Assembly: GCA_027083355.1 (NCBI GenBank)
Contig: JALWOY010000041.1
Location: 1 to 64,000, forward strand
Length of the DNA stretch: 64,000 nucleotides
Origin: Phycisphaerales bacterium
Lineage (GTDB): Bacteria > Planctomycetota > Phycisphaerae > Phycisphaerales > UBA1924
Direction: 5' to 3'
The position numbers and the translations under genes were made by a program. A model generated the notes under the pieces. It was given only the letters and a program-made list of their open reading frames with translations, was not told where the DNA came from and did not search any database. This document shows, in pieces, positions 56,442 to 64,000 of this stretch; the stretch's first letter is position 1, and every line of letters begins with the position of its first letter.

Positions 56442-59183
56442 GTGAACCGCACCATCGAATCCATCGCGTCTCGTCCTGTCGTGGTCAGTTCTTTCGTCGT
56501 GTCGCTCGCCGCCCTGCTCGGCGGCTGCTCGGCGACGCATTCCGGCCATGCCACTGGTTCGTTCAGCACCGAGGGTCTGGCGAGCCTCTCCGAGCAGGAG
56601 ATCAAGCCCGAGTCCACGGTCGGGACGTACACCGCCGAGACGTACCGCGCCGAGGCCGAGCAGGTGCACCTGCCGGATCAGTGGCTGAGCGAGGCGGAAT
56701 GGGGGACGGCGTCCGTGGAGGCGAGGCGTGCGAGCGCCGAGGCGGCGAAACTCCGCGCCGCGGCGGGGACACAGGAAGCCAACGCCGCCGCCGATGCCGC
56801 CCTTGCCGAGTCCTACGGGCAAACCCAGGCGCAGCTGGCACACTCGCGGTTGATGTCCGACGTGTACGAGGCCCGGATCGATGAGCAACGAGGGCAGATC
56901 GAGGCCCGCGCCCACGCCTACGAGGCCGAGGCGAAGCGTCGCGAGGCTTTCCTGACGTCCTCGATCGCGGAGTGGCAGGCGGAGGTCGAGCGGATGCGGT
57001 CGGCCGCCGAGGCGCAGTGGAACGAAGCCGTCGCCAAGCACGACAAGCTTCTGGCCGAGCGTGAGGCCGTTCAGCAGCGCGGGCAGGCGACGATCGACAA
57101 GATGGTGCAGGTCGCGGAGCTGACGGCCCGTCGGGCGGCGGACAAGGTCGCCGCGTTGCGGACCGAAGCGCAGAGCACGACCGAATCCACCGAGGCGCAG
57201 GTCGCCGAGCTGAACGCCCGGATCCAGTCCGTGCGTGAGCAGACGGCGGCGCGGGTCGCCGCGTTGCGGCAGCAGGCCGAATCGTTGCGTGAATCGACGG
57301 CCGCCACGGTGGCGGACCTGAACGCGGAGGCCGAGGCGCTCGACACGCAGGACGTTCAGGGGGAATACTCGGTGGCGTTGCAGGAAGCGCAGACAGCGTT
57401 CGAGGCGGCGATCACCGAGGCGAGCAACCTTCGATCGCAGGCGGTGGAGAAGCGGATCAACGCGACGGCGGAGATGGATCGCCGGATGGCCGAGCTCGAA
57501 CAGAGCAAGAAGAACACGAAAGCCGCCTACGACGAGGCGATGGCGCACATCGACTCGACGTTCAAGGACGTGATGTCGCGCATCGCCGTTGCGCGGGCCG
57601 AGGCGGACAAGGTCGAGAAATCGGCAAGAGCGGCGTTCATCAAGGCGGAGACGGACGCCCGCGTCAAGGCCGCGCTCGCCCGGAGCGAGCACCAGCGTCG
57701 GCTCGCCGACGACGAGTTCGAGAAGGTGAAGGCGGCCGCGGAAGCCGAGGCGGCGGCGTTGCAGGCCAAGCTGTACCGGCAGATCGCCAAGGAACTCAAG
57801 GCGGGCAAGATCGCGTTGGACCCGAAGGCGGAAGCGAACCCGAACACCCCGACCGCGGACGCTGAGGCCCCGAGATTCACCGAGGCTTCGGAGAAGGCGC
57901 CCGTGGTCGAGCCGGACCGGATTGCACAGTTCAAGACGGGCCTTGCCGAGGCGACGCGTCTGCGTGTGCGTGCGGACGCCGACGAGGCCGCCGCCAACGC
58001 CCAGCGTGACGCCGAGACGGGCCATTTCAACGCGTGGCTCGCGCAGGCGGAGGCGAACCACAACGCGTGGCGTGCGCGGATCGACGCGTTCGGCAAGCAG
58101 TCCGACGCGGAGATCGCCGCGCTGCTCTCGAAGGCCGAGAGCGTTGTCGTGGCGGCCGAGGCGGCGCGTGAGAAGGCGTTCGTGCTGGCCGAGAGCGACA
58201 AGCAGAGCACGATGGCGCGGATCGCGACGCTGCACGCCAAGGCGCAGGCGACCGAGAAGAAGAACCTCGCCCGCGTCGAGCAGCTGCTCGCCCAGGCCGA
58301 CACGACGGCCCGCAACGGCGACAGCGAGGTGAGCACGCTGACGATCCGACGTGACTCGACGCTGCGTCGCGGGAAGGCCCGCAGCCGCGAGCTGCTTGTT
58401 CAGGCGGATTCGCTCGAGCAGAGCCAGGCCGCGGTGGTGGCGAGGATGCACAGCGAGATCGACTCGGCGAGGAAGATCCTTTCGAGCGAGCTGGCGCGTC
58501 TGGACCAGAGCGCCGAGACGTTCTACGCCGTCGCCAAGGCCGACTTCGAAGAGCAGAAGGTGTTGGCCGACACGTTCGAGCGGATCAGCGTCGCCAACGC
58601 GACCGAGCTGGCCGCGGCGCATGTGAGCGCCCGCAAGCAGGCGCAGGCGGACGTCGAATATCTGCGTCGCATCGCCGACGCGAACGAGATCAGCGCCGGC
58701 GCGGACGTCGACCGCATGGTGGCCGACGCGACCGCCCAGCAGTCGCTCTTCGAGGCCGCCGATCTGGCCGACCGCGCGCGGATCGAGTCGCGGCACAAGA
58801 TCGCGCTGGCGTCGGCCGCCGAGCAACGGGCCATCGCCGACGCCCGCGAACAGGTCGTCCGCTCGACGTTCGACTCGCGGATCAACGCCACGATCGCCTC
58901 ACGGGATCGTGCCTACGCGGACCAGTACCTGGCGAACTTCCGCGACGACACCCGCTCGCGGCAGGCCCTCGCCGACGCGGCCCGGTACGAGGAACTCGCC
59001 AACGCCGCGCTCGACCGGCTGAACGCCGCCGCCCGCTCGTTCGGCCGGACGGCGGACGAGAACTGGGACGCCCGGTTGGCCATCCCCACCGGCTTCTCGC
59101 AGCCCGCCGACACCGACGCGCTGTACCGCGAGGCGATCCAGAAGCTCAACGACGGGGTCTTCGCCAACGTCGATGTCGATTGA
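56442..59183 (+). CDS. Giant coiled-coil lipoprotein
   Basis: An unrecognised 913-residue protein. The GTG at 56442 starts a lipoprotein signal: basic N-terminus, hydrophobic SRPVVVSSFVVSLAALLGGC, and a lipobox cysteine at 29. The rest is almost entirely Ala/Glu/Arg/Gln-rich helix with few prolines, consistent with a very long coiled coil. The exceptions are a break at about residues 465-500 (NPNTPTADAEAPRF) and a tail ending FANVDVD. Similar helical units recur, for example ARVAALRQQAESLRESTAAT and KVAALRTEAQSTTESTEA. It is probably envelope-anchored and elongated. It is monocistronic with a strong terminator. Spectrin- or TolA-like architecture is an analogy only. Confidence 0.85.
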   Translation: MNRTIESIASRPVVVSSFVVSLAALLGGCSATHSGHATGSFSTEGLASLSEQEIKPESTVGTYTAETYRAEAEQVHLPDQWLSEAEWGTASVEARRASAEAAKLRAAAGTQEANAAADAALAESYGQTQAQLAHSRLMSDVYEARIDEQRGQIEARAHAYEAEAKRREAFLTSSIAEWQAEVERMRSAAEAQWNEAVAKHDKLLAEREAVQQRGQATIDKMVQVAELTARRAADKVAALRTEAQSTTESTEAQVAELNARIQSVREQTAARVAALRQQAESLRESTAATVADLNAEAEALDTQDVQGEYSVALQEAQTAFEAAITEASNLRSQAVEKRINATAEMDRRMAELEQSKKNTKAAYDEAMAHIDSTFKDVMSRIAVARAEADKVEKSARAAFIKAETDARVKAALARSEHQRRLADDEFEKVKAAAEAEAAALQAKLYRQIAKELKAGKIALDPKAEANPNTPTADAEAPRFTEASEKAPVVEPDRIAQFKTGLAEATRLRVRADADEAAANAQRDAETGHFNAWLAQAEANHNAWRARIDAFGKQSDAEIAALLSKAESVVVAAEAAREKAFVLAESDKQSTMARIATLHAKAQATEKKNLARVEQLLAQADTTARNGDSEVSTLTIRRDSTLRRGKARSRELLVQADSLEQSQAAVVARMHSEIDSARKILSSELARLDQSAETFYAVAKADFEEQKVLADTFERISVANATELAAAHVSARKQAQADVEYLRRIADANEISAGADVDRMVADATAQQSLFEAADLADRARIESRHKIALASAAEQRAIADAREQVVRSTFDSRINATIASRDRAYADQYLANFRDDTRSRQALADAARYEELANAALDRLNAAARSFGRTADENWDARLAIPTGFSQPADTDALYREAIQKLNDGVFANVDVD

Positions 59184-59224
59184 CGACGCGGGAATCCCCA
59201 CCAACACATCAGCAATCCGATGAG

Positions 59225-59249
59225 GCCCGGGCAACCGCCCGGGCTTTTT
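59225..59249 (+). terminator. Rho-independent terminator after the coiled-coil lipoprotein gene
   Basis: GCCCGGGC (59225-59232), loop AACC, GCCCGGGC (59237-59244), then five T residues. It sits between the convergent lipoprotein and permease genes. Confidence 0.93.
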
Positions 59250-59290
59250 CAATCCCCCGTTCAAGGAGGACCCGGGCCGAGTGGGATCGA

Positions 59291-60646
59291 TCAGCCGAGG
59301 TCGCGATCCTGGAAGAGCAGCACCGCCAACCCCAGCAGCCCGCCCGCCTCGACAACCGAATACAGCAAGACAAGCCCGACATGCTGCATCGGGATGCGCT
59401 TGGCCTGCGTCACGGCATCAACAAGCCAGAAGGCCTGCATCCGGGGGATGGTTACCCACAACGCCAGAGCCGGCCAGGAAACCGTGGTCGGCTCAAGAAA
59501 GACCCAGTCCCCCTTTTCCGGTGGGCGATCGAGGCGGAGGGGCGACCCGCCGATGCATTTGACGACGATGGAATCATCGCCGGGCTCGAAGATCACCAGA
59601 GCCGGGGGGACGTCGGCGGGCATCAGGTCACGCCCGAGGTCGAGATCCGGGTCGGGCGGATCGAACCGGGGCGGGATCATGCCGAGCCCGTCGGGCGAGG
59701 AGGCATAGAAGAAGCGATCACCCCGGTGGACCTCGACATTCAGCGGGGTGCCGAATGTCACCCGGTACATATCCCCCGGATTGGTGAGCGTGTCCATGCC
59801 GGGCTTGACGGGTTGGGCGGTTTCGACGAGGCCGATGGGGTCGTTGGTGAAGGCGTGCCGCCCGACGAAGTAATCGCTGAGCAAACCGAGGATGAACACC
59901 CCGAGGCAGACCATGATCGTCATCACCTGGCTGAGTCGGGTCGAGGCCGTGGTGGCGACCGCCGTCAGGACGATCAATGCCCCCAACGAGGCGAGACAGG
60001 CCTTGATGACCTCGGGCTTGAAGTTCGCGGCGAACCCCTCAAATTCCCAACTCGGCCCGAAGGGGAGCGAGATCAGGTACGCGAGCGTCACCAGCGGGAG
60101 CATCGAGACAAGTGCGGTCTGGGCGAAAGGCCAGCCGTAGGCGTAGTTTGTGAACGCCCCGAACGCGAGGGCGGAGATGACCGCCGCGAGCCCGAGCAGG
60201 ACGACGGGCTGGTGGATTTTGTCCGAGGCGTTCATGAGGACACCGTGGCGGAGGGCGAGCAGGAGGAAGAGGATCATCAGGGCCGAGGCGAGCAGGGTTG
60301 CCCCCATGACGCCGAAGAACTTGCCGATGATGATTTTCGATCGTCCGATGGGCTTCGAGACCACGGTGAGGACGGTTTTGTTCTCGATCTCGCGGCTGAT
60401 GATGGCCGTGGCGATGAAAGCGGCGACGAGGATGCCGCAGAGGAAGACGGTACTCATCCCGATGTCGAACAAGAGTTTATCGTCGCCCGTGACCTCGCCG
60501 GCGACGTTCCGATAGCCCATGGAATAGGCACTGACGGCGGTGTTGAAGTATTGGACAACGGCGCTCAGGAGGACCACAACCAGCACGATGGGTTGCCGGA
60601 GGCTCTCGACGAAGGCGTTGCGGGCGATGGCGAGGAGAGGAATCAT
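59291..60646 (-). CDS. ABC-2 family transporter permease
   Basis: A 451-residue membrane protein. It starts MIPLLAIARNAFVESLRQPI with an ATG at 60646. Helices include IVLVVVLLSAVVQYF, TVFLCGILVAAFIATAII, LLASALMILFLLLALRHG and VMTIMVCLGVFILGLLSDYF. The segment SREIENKTVLTVVSKPIGRS is the conserved cytosolic motif of ABC-2 permeases. A soluble extracytoplasmic domain of about 110 residues (VTFGTPLNVEVHRGDRFFYA) precedes the last helix. No ATPase gene is adjacent, so its partner must lie elsewhere. Confidence 0.85.
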   Translation of the reverse strand: MIPLLAIARNAFVESLRQPIVLVVVLLSAVVQYFNTAVSAYSMGYRNVAGEVTGDDKLLFDIGMSTVFLCGILVAAFIATAIISREIENKTVLTVVSKPIGRSKIIIGKFFGVMGATLLASALMILFLLLALRHGVLMNASDKIHQPVVLLGLAAVISALAFGAFTNYAYGWPFAQTALVSMLPLVTLAYLISLPFGPSWEFEGFAANFKPEVIKACLASLGALIVLTAVATTASTRLSQVMTIMVCLGVFILGLLSDYFVGRHAFTNDPIGLVETAQPVKPGMDTLTNPGDMYRVTFGTPLNVEVHRGDRFFYASSPDGLGMIPPRFDPPDPDLDLGRDLMPADVPPALVIFEPGDDSIVVKCIGGSPLRLDRPPEKGDWVFLEPTTVSWPALALWVTIPRMQAFWLVDAVTQAKRIPMQHVGLVLLYSVVEAGGLLGLAVLLFQDRDLG

Positions 60647-61065
60647 GCGGTCAGTTCGTGGGCCGATCTTCGTGCCCGGTGGGCGGGTGTCTGGCCGGGT
60701 GTCTGGGGGGCCGGGCGGGGCGTATGGTAGCCGGCTGATTTCTTCGCCCGCGGGTGAACCGGGGTTCGGCGTCCCCGTAGAAAGATTCGGGATTCGGCCG
60801 ACCGGGGCGGCGTGAGTGCCGGTCGGCGTCCGCGTTGGCGCTGCAGGCCGATCGGCGTCGGGGTGGACATCCACCCCGGAGGCGTTGACAATACCGCTCG
60901 TGCCGCCCGGGGGGTTGCCGGTGGGCAACGCTCGGCGCGGGCCGGCCGGCGGAGCAGATCGGCCGCCGCGGCTTGGGGCAACGACGCCAGCGAGGAGCCC
61001 GGGGCACAGCACCCCGGCGGGCGCCAAGAAGGGTCCGCACACTGGATCGCACACCGAGGAGTCGG
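60647..61065. other. Intergenic region upstream of the SPFH pair
   Basis: 419 bases with no gene I can support, although GC-rich frames run through it. The hairpin GGGGTGG-ACAT-CCACCCC lies around 60864-60881 and a TTGACA-like hexamer just after it, but no -10 element follows at 17 bases. The promoter of the SPFH operon should lie here. Confidence 0.4.
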
Positions 61066-63216
61066 ATGAAGGGCGACGCACAGAGTTACGGGCGGGCCGC
61101 CGGGGCTTCAATCCTCGGCCTGGTCCTGCAGGTCCTCAGCACGATCACACTCTCGGTCTACGCCGCCTTCTCGGACGGCGACCACGCGGCGACGACGGCG
61201 GCGATGTACGCCGGCGTGGGCGTGCTGGTCTGGATCCCCCTGATCGTGTTGTTCGATTTGCACCGCCGGGAGCGGCTCGAATCCATCGAGCTGGATCGGC
61301 TCGAGGAAGAATCGGGCACCGGGGTCTTCGAACAGACCGACCAGCCCAGGGCGGCGCGCACGCTCGAGGCGATGCAGAAATACGCGATGCCGCTGCTGAG
61401 CCTGATCGTCGGCGGTCTGCTGTTGACGATCGGGTTCGTGCGGTTTTCGGGCCTCGGGGGGGAAACGGCGCTGGCCGACACGCAAACCCTGCATAAAGGC
61501 TGGGGCATCGCCATCGGTCTGGCGATCGCGATCGTCGGGTTCATCTTCGCCCGGTTCGTGTCGGGGATGGCAACGCAGCGGATCTGGGCCCCCCTCCGCG
61601 CGGGGGCGTCTTATGCCGTCGGCACCGCCATCGTCGGCTTGGCCATCGCGGTGATGCAGTTCATCGACAAGTCGGCGGGTCGTTCGATCGCGTTGGGCCC
61701 CGTGGCGCACGCGATCCCGATTTTCACGATCGTTCTGGGCGCCGAGACGCTGCTGAACGTCGTGCTGGACATCTACCGCCCCCGCAAGCCGGGCGAGGAC
61801 CCCCGGCCCGGGTTCGACTCCCGGCTGCTCGGGCTGCTGGCGGCCCCGGACAAGATCGCCGAGAACATCGGCGAAGCACTCAATTATCAGTTCGGCGTCG
61901 AGGTCTCCCGGACATGGTTCTACCTGCTGCTGCAGCGCTGGTGGCCCGGGCTGGTGGCCGTGGCGGTGCTGGTGACATGGGCGATGACGGCGCTGGTGGT
62001 GATCCAGCCGCACCAGAGGGCCCTGGTGCTGACATTCGGCAAGCCGACGAAGCCGCTGCTGAGTTTCGGCGATGTCGACGGTGTCGAGGTGGGGCCCGGG
62101 CTGCACATCGTCGCCCCCTGGCCGATGACCGAGGTGTATATCCCGGTCTCGAAAACACGGGACGAGAAGGGCCGGCCCGTCGAGATCCGCACGTCCACGG
62201 GCGTCCGGCTGATGAACCTCGGGACGAACCCGCCCAAGCGTGACACCGCGATCCTGTGGACGAATGAGCACACGCTGCGGGAAGTTTTCAACCTCGTCCA
62301 GCCCGCGCATCTCCGCGACGGCATCGGCGGCTCGACGGGCGAAGGCGGGGGCACGACGGACCTGTCGCTCGTAGCGATCGAGGCCCCGGTGCAGTACGTC
62401 ATCGACAACGTCCGCGAATACGACGAGTTCGCCCAGCCCGGGCACCGCGACAGGCTGCTGCGTCTGCTCGGCCAGCGGGAGCTGCTGCACTTGCTCGCCT
62501 CGACGAGCATCGACCGCGTGCTGGGCGCGGGGCGTGCGGAACTCGCCGAGGCGTTGCGTCGGCGGCTTGAAATCGCGTACAGCGCGGTCCCCGTCGGGGG
62601 GGGCGAGGTCCGCCCCGCGGGCGTCCGGCTGACGGATGTCGGCTCGGGCTTCGTGCACCCGCCGAAGGACGCGGCGCGGAGCTTCGAACGCGTCGTGCAG
62701 GCGGGGCAGGTGCTCGAGGCGAAGATCGAGGCCGCGACGGAGGACAAGATCCGCATCCTGACGGAGGTGGCGCCGCCGATCACCCGTGATGACGGCTCGG
62801 TCGTGACGACCGAGGACATCGTCGCACGGATCGACAACCTGACCGCGATGCTCGAAGCGGGTGCCCCTCGGAGCGAGATCGCATCGAAGGAACTCGCGAT
62901 CCAGCACCTGCTCGAAGAGGCGGGCGGCGAGGCGGGCGCGTCGCTGATCGCCGCCAGCGCCCAGCGGTGGGACACGCACATGGGCGAGCGCGGCAAGGCG
63001 GCGTTGTTCACCGGCCAGCTGGCGTCGTACGAGGCGGCCCCGTCGCTCTACAAGTCGAAGAAGTATTTCGACGCGCTGCTCGATATCATGGCCCCCTCGC
63101 GGGTCTACCTCACGAGCGAGCGTCTCAAAGACCTGAACATCGTTATCGAGTTGCAATCCCGCGACACGGGGATCGACCTGTTCAACCCCGAAGAGGGCAA
63201 CCCGAACGCGCCCTGA
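61066..63216 (+). CDS. SPFH/band 7 protein, HflK-like, with a polytopic N-terminal extension
   Basis: A 716-residue membrane protein. The C-terminal 400 residues are HflK-like: the helix WWPGLVAVAVLVTWAMTALV leads straight into the SPFH start IQPHQRALVLTFGKP. VGPGLHIVAPWPMTEVYIP, FERVVQAGQVLEAKIEAATE and the tail LTSERLKDLNIVIELQ follow. The first 285 residues are unusual for HflK and hold about six hydrophobic segments (for example ASILGLVLQVLSTITLSVYA and GIAIGLAIAIVGFIFARFVS). GAGGAG lies five bases before the ATG. It is paired with an HflC-like gene 17 bases downstream, so the two probably form a ring complex around a membrane protease such as FtsH. Confidence 0.9.
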   Translation: MKGDAQSYGRAAGASILGLVLQVLSTITLSVYAAFSDGDHAATTAAMYAGVGVLVWIPLIVLFDLHRRERLESIELDRLEEESGTGVFEQTDQPRAARTLEAMQKYAMPLLSLIVGGLLLTIGFVRFSGLGGETALADTQTLHKGWGIAIGLAIAIVGFIFARFVSGMATQRIWAPLRAGASYAVGTAIVGLAIAVMQFIDKSAGRSIALGPVAHAIPIFTIVLGAETLLNVVLDIYRPRKPGEDPRPGFDSRLLGLLAAPDKIAENIGEALNYQFGVEVSRTWFYLLLQRWWPGLVAVAVLVTWAMTALVVIQPHQRALVLTFGKPTKPLLSFGDVDGVEVGPGLHIVAPWPMTEVYIPVSKTRDEKGRPVEIRTSTGVRLMNLGTNPPKRDTAILWTNEHTLREVFNLVQPAHLRDGIGGSTGEGGGTTDLSLVAIEAPVQYVIDNVREYDEFAQPGHRDRLLRLLGQRELLHLLASTSIDRVLGAGRAELAEALRRRLEIAYSAVPVGGGEVRPAGVRLTDVGSGFVHPPKDAARSFERVVQAGQVLEAKIEAATEDKIRILTEVAPPITRDDGSVVTTEDIVARIDNLTAMLEAGAPRSEIASKELAIQHLLEEAGGEAGASLIAASAQRWDTHMGERGKAALFTGQLASYEAAPSLYKSKKYFDALLDIMAPSRVYLTSERLKDLNIVIELQSRDTGIDLFNPEEGNPNAP

Positions 63217-63233
63217 CCAGAGGAGTCTCTCAG

Positions 63234-64000
63234 TGCAGAAATTGCTGCGACCACTGCTCGCCGTGTTGTTCGTGCTGGCGATCATCGCCTTCGCGTTCAC
63301 ATACAAGGTGCGGTTCACAGAAAAGGCCGTCGTCACCACGTTCGGCAAGGCGGGCGAGAACGCCGTCGTCTCGACGCCGGGCCTGAAGTTCAAATGGCCC
63401 TACCCGATCCAGTCCGTCACCAAGTACGACACACAGGTGCGGGTGCTGCAGACGCAGAGCCAGACGCAGCAGACGGCCGACGATGCACAGATCATCGTCG
63501 AGGCGTTCGCGGCGTGGCGTGTGTCTGACCCGTTGGCGTTCTTCCAGCGATTCTCGAACGCGGGCGGGCGGGCCGAGGACCACTTCGCCCAGGCCGAGGA
63601 CATCCTGCGGACGTCGCTCCGGAGCGCGTTGGGCGAGACGAGCAAATATCGGCTCGACGAGTTGTTCAACGCGGACCCCTCGAAGAACAAGCTCGGCGAG
63701 CTCGAGGGCCGGATCCATGATCTGCTGACCCACGGCGGGGGCGAGGGCGATCAGCAACAGGGCGGTCTGAGCGAGTACGGCATCGAGGTTGCGCTGGTCG
63801 GGATCAACCGCGTGCTGCTGCCGGAAGACACGACCAAGGAAGTGATCAAGCGGATGGGGGCCAACCGCGACCGGCTGGCACAGGAACTGGAAAGCCAGGG
63901 GGCGGCCCGTGCCACGGCGATCCGCGCCAAAGCCGAGGCCGACGCGAGGAAGATCCGCGCGTTCGCCGAGCGCCGTGCCGCGGAGATCCGCGCCAAGGGC
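63234..64000 (+). CDS. SPFH/band 7 protein, HflC-like (3' truncated by the window end)
   Basis: The GTG at 63234 has AGAGGAG eight bases upstream and opens a frame that runs past 64000, giving at least 255 residues. The single N-terminal helix is LLRPLLAVLFVLAIIAFAFT, followed by YKVRFTEKAVVTTFGKAGEN, TPGLKFKWPYPIQSVTKYD and WRVSDPLAFFQRFSNAG. The SPFH end and coiled-coil start (GIEVALVGINRVLLPEDTTK, ARATAIRAKAEADARKIRAF) match HflC. It is the partner of the HflK-like protein upstream. Confidence 0.92.

Overview
The window is high-GC DNA packed with housekeeping genes on both strands. It looks like a planctomycete chromosome, most likely class Phycisphaerae. That is an inference from several traits: five prepilin-type ([13 protein letters not shown]) secreted proteins, one with an H-X9-DG tail; a GC-type dockerin protein ending in GCP; several small membrane proteins built on a CxxCGxDLxG...CPECG zinc ribbon; many GTG starts; and short interspersed repeats whose translations ([22 protein letters not shown] and similar) are, from memory, typical of planctomycete proteins. 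No tRNA, rRNA, phage, insertion-sequence transposase or CRISPR array was found.

Layout. 1-6.6 kb: a gene fragment, ndk (-), then a + strand run of a sugar isomerase/epimerase, a Gfo/Idh/MocA oxidoreductase and an enlarged carB. 6.6-12.5 kb: a zinc-ribbon membrane protein, three tandem prepilin-like paralogues (-) and a polyprenyl sugar-phosphate transferase (-). 12.6-20.4 kb: a DnaJ/CbpA chaperone, an FKBP isomerase fused to an extra domain, RidA, a fourth prepilin-like gene, a peroxiredoxin, a YggS protein and a double-receiver protein. 20.4-30.9 kb: a Tat-exported amidase, asparagine synthetase, an aldehyde dehydrogenase, a GC-dockerin protein, a methyltransferase, a zinc-ribbon protein and an ABC-2 exporter pair. 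31-46.5 kb: prfA, metF, a fifth prepilin-like protein, a THUMP-like methyltransferase, a glucan phosphorylase, two M24 peptidases, accB-accC and uvrA. 46.6-51 kb: a - strand set of NCS1 permease, class III aminotransferase and dihydropyrimidinase that fits reductive pyrimidine (or hydantoin) catabolism. 51.3-56.2 kb: an M42 peptidase, YgfZ, ribD and an RNase HII-like gene. 56.4-64 kb: a 913-residue coiled-coil lipoprotein, an ABC-2 permease and an HflK/HflC-like SPFH pair, the second running off the end.

The most striking feature is a dense set of small composite palindromic elements. In the complete ones two hairpin-forming arms of about 20-40 bases lie head to head, forming a 65-125 base element with terminal inverted repeats. 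Single arms and mosaics of several families fill the larger intergenic gaps. Similar elements also sit in frame inside at least four conserved enzyme genes: carB (three sites), asnB, a SAM methyltransferase and uvrA, where they add 12-45 residues at presumed surface loops. The arrangement resembles REPINs (paired REP sequences moved by RAYT transposases) or the Rickettsia palindromic elements that invade reading frames. No RAYT gene is present in this window.
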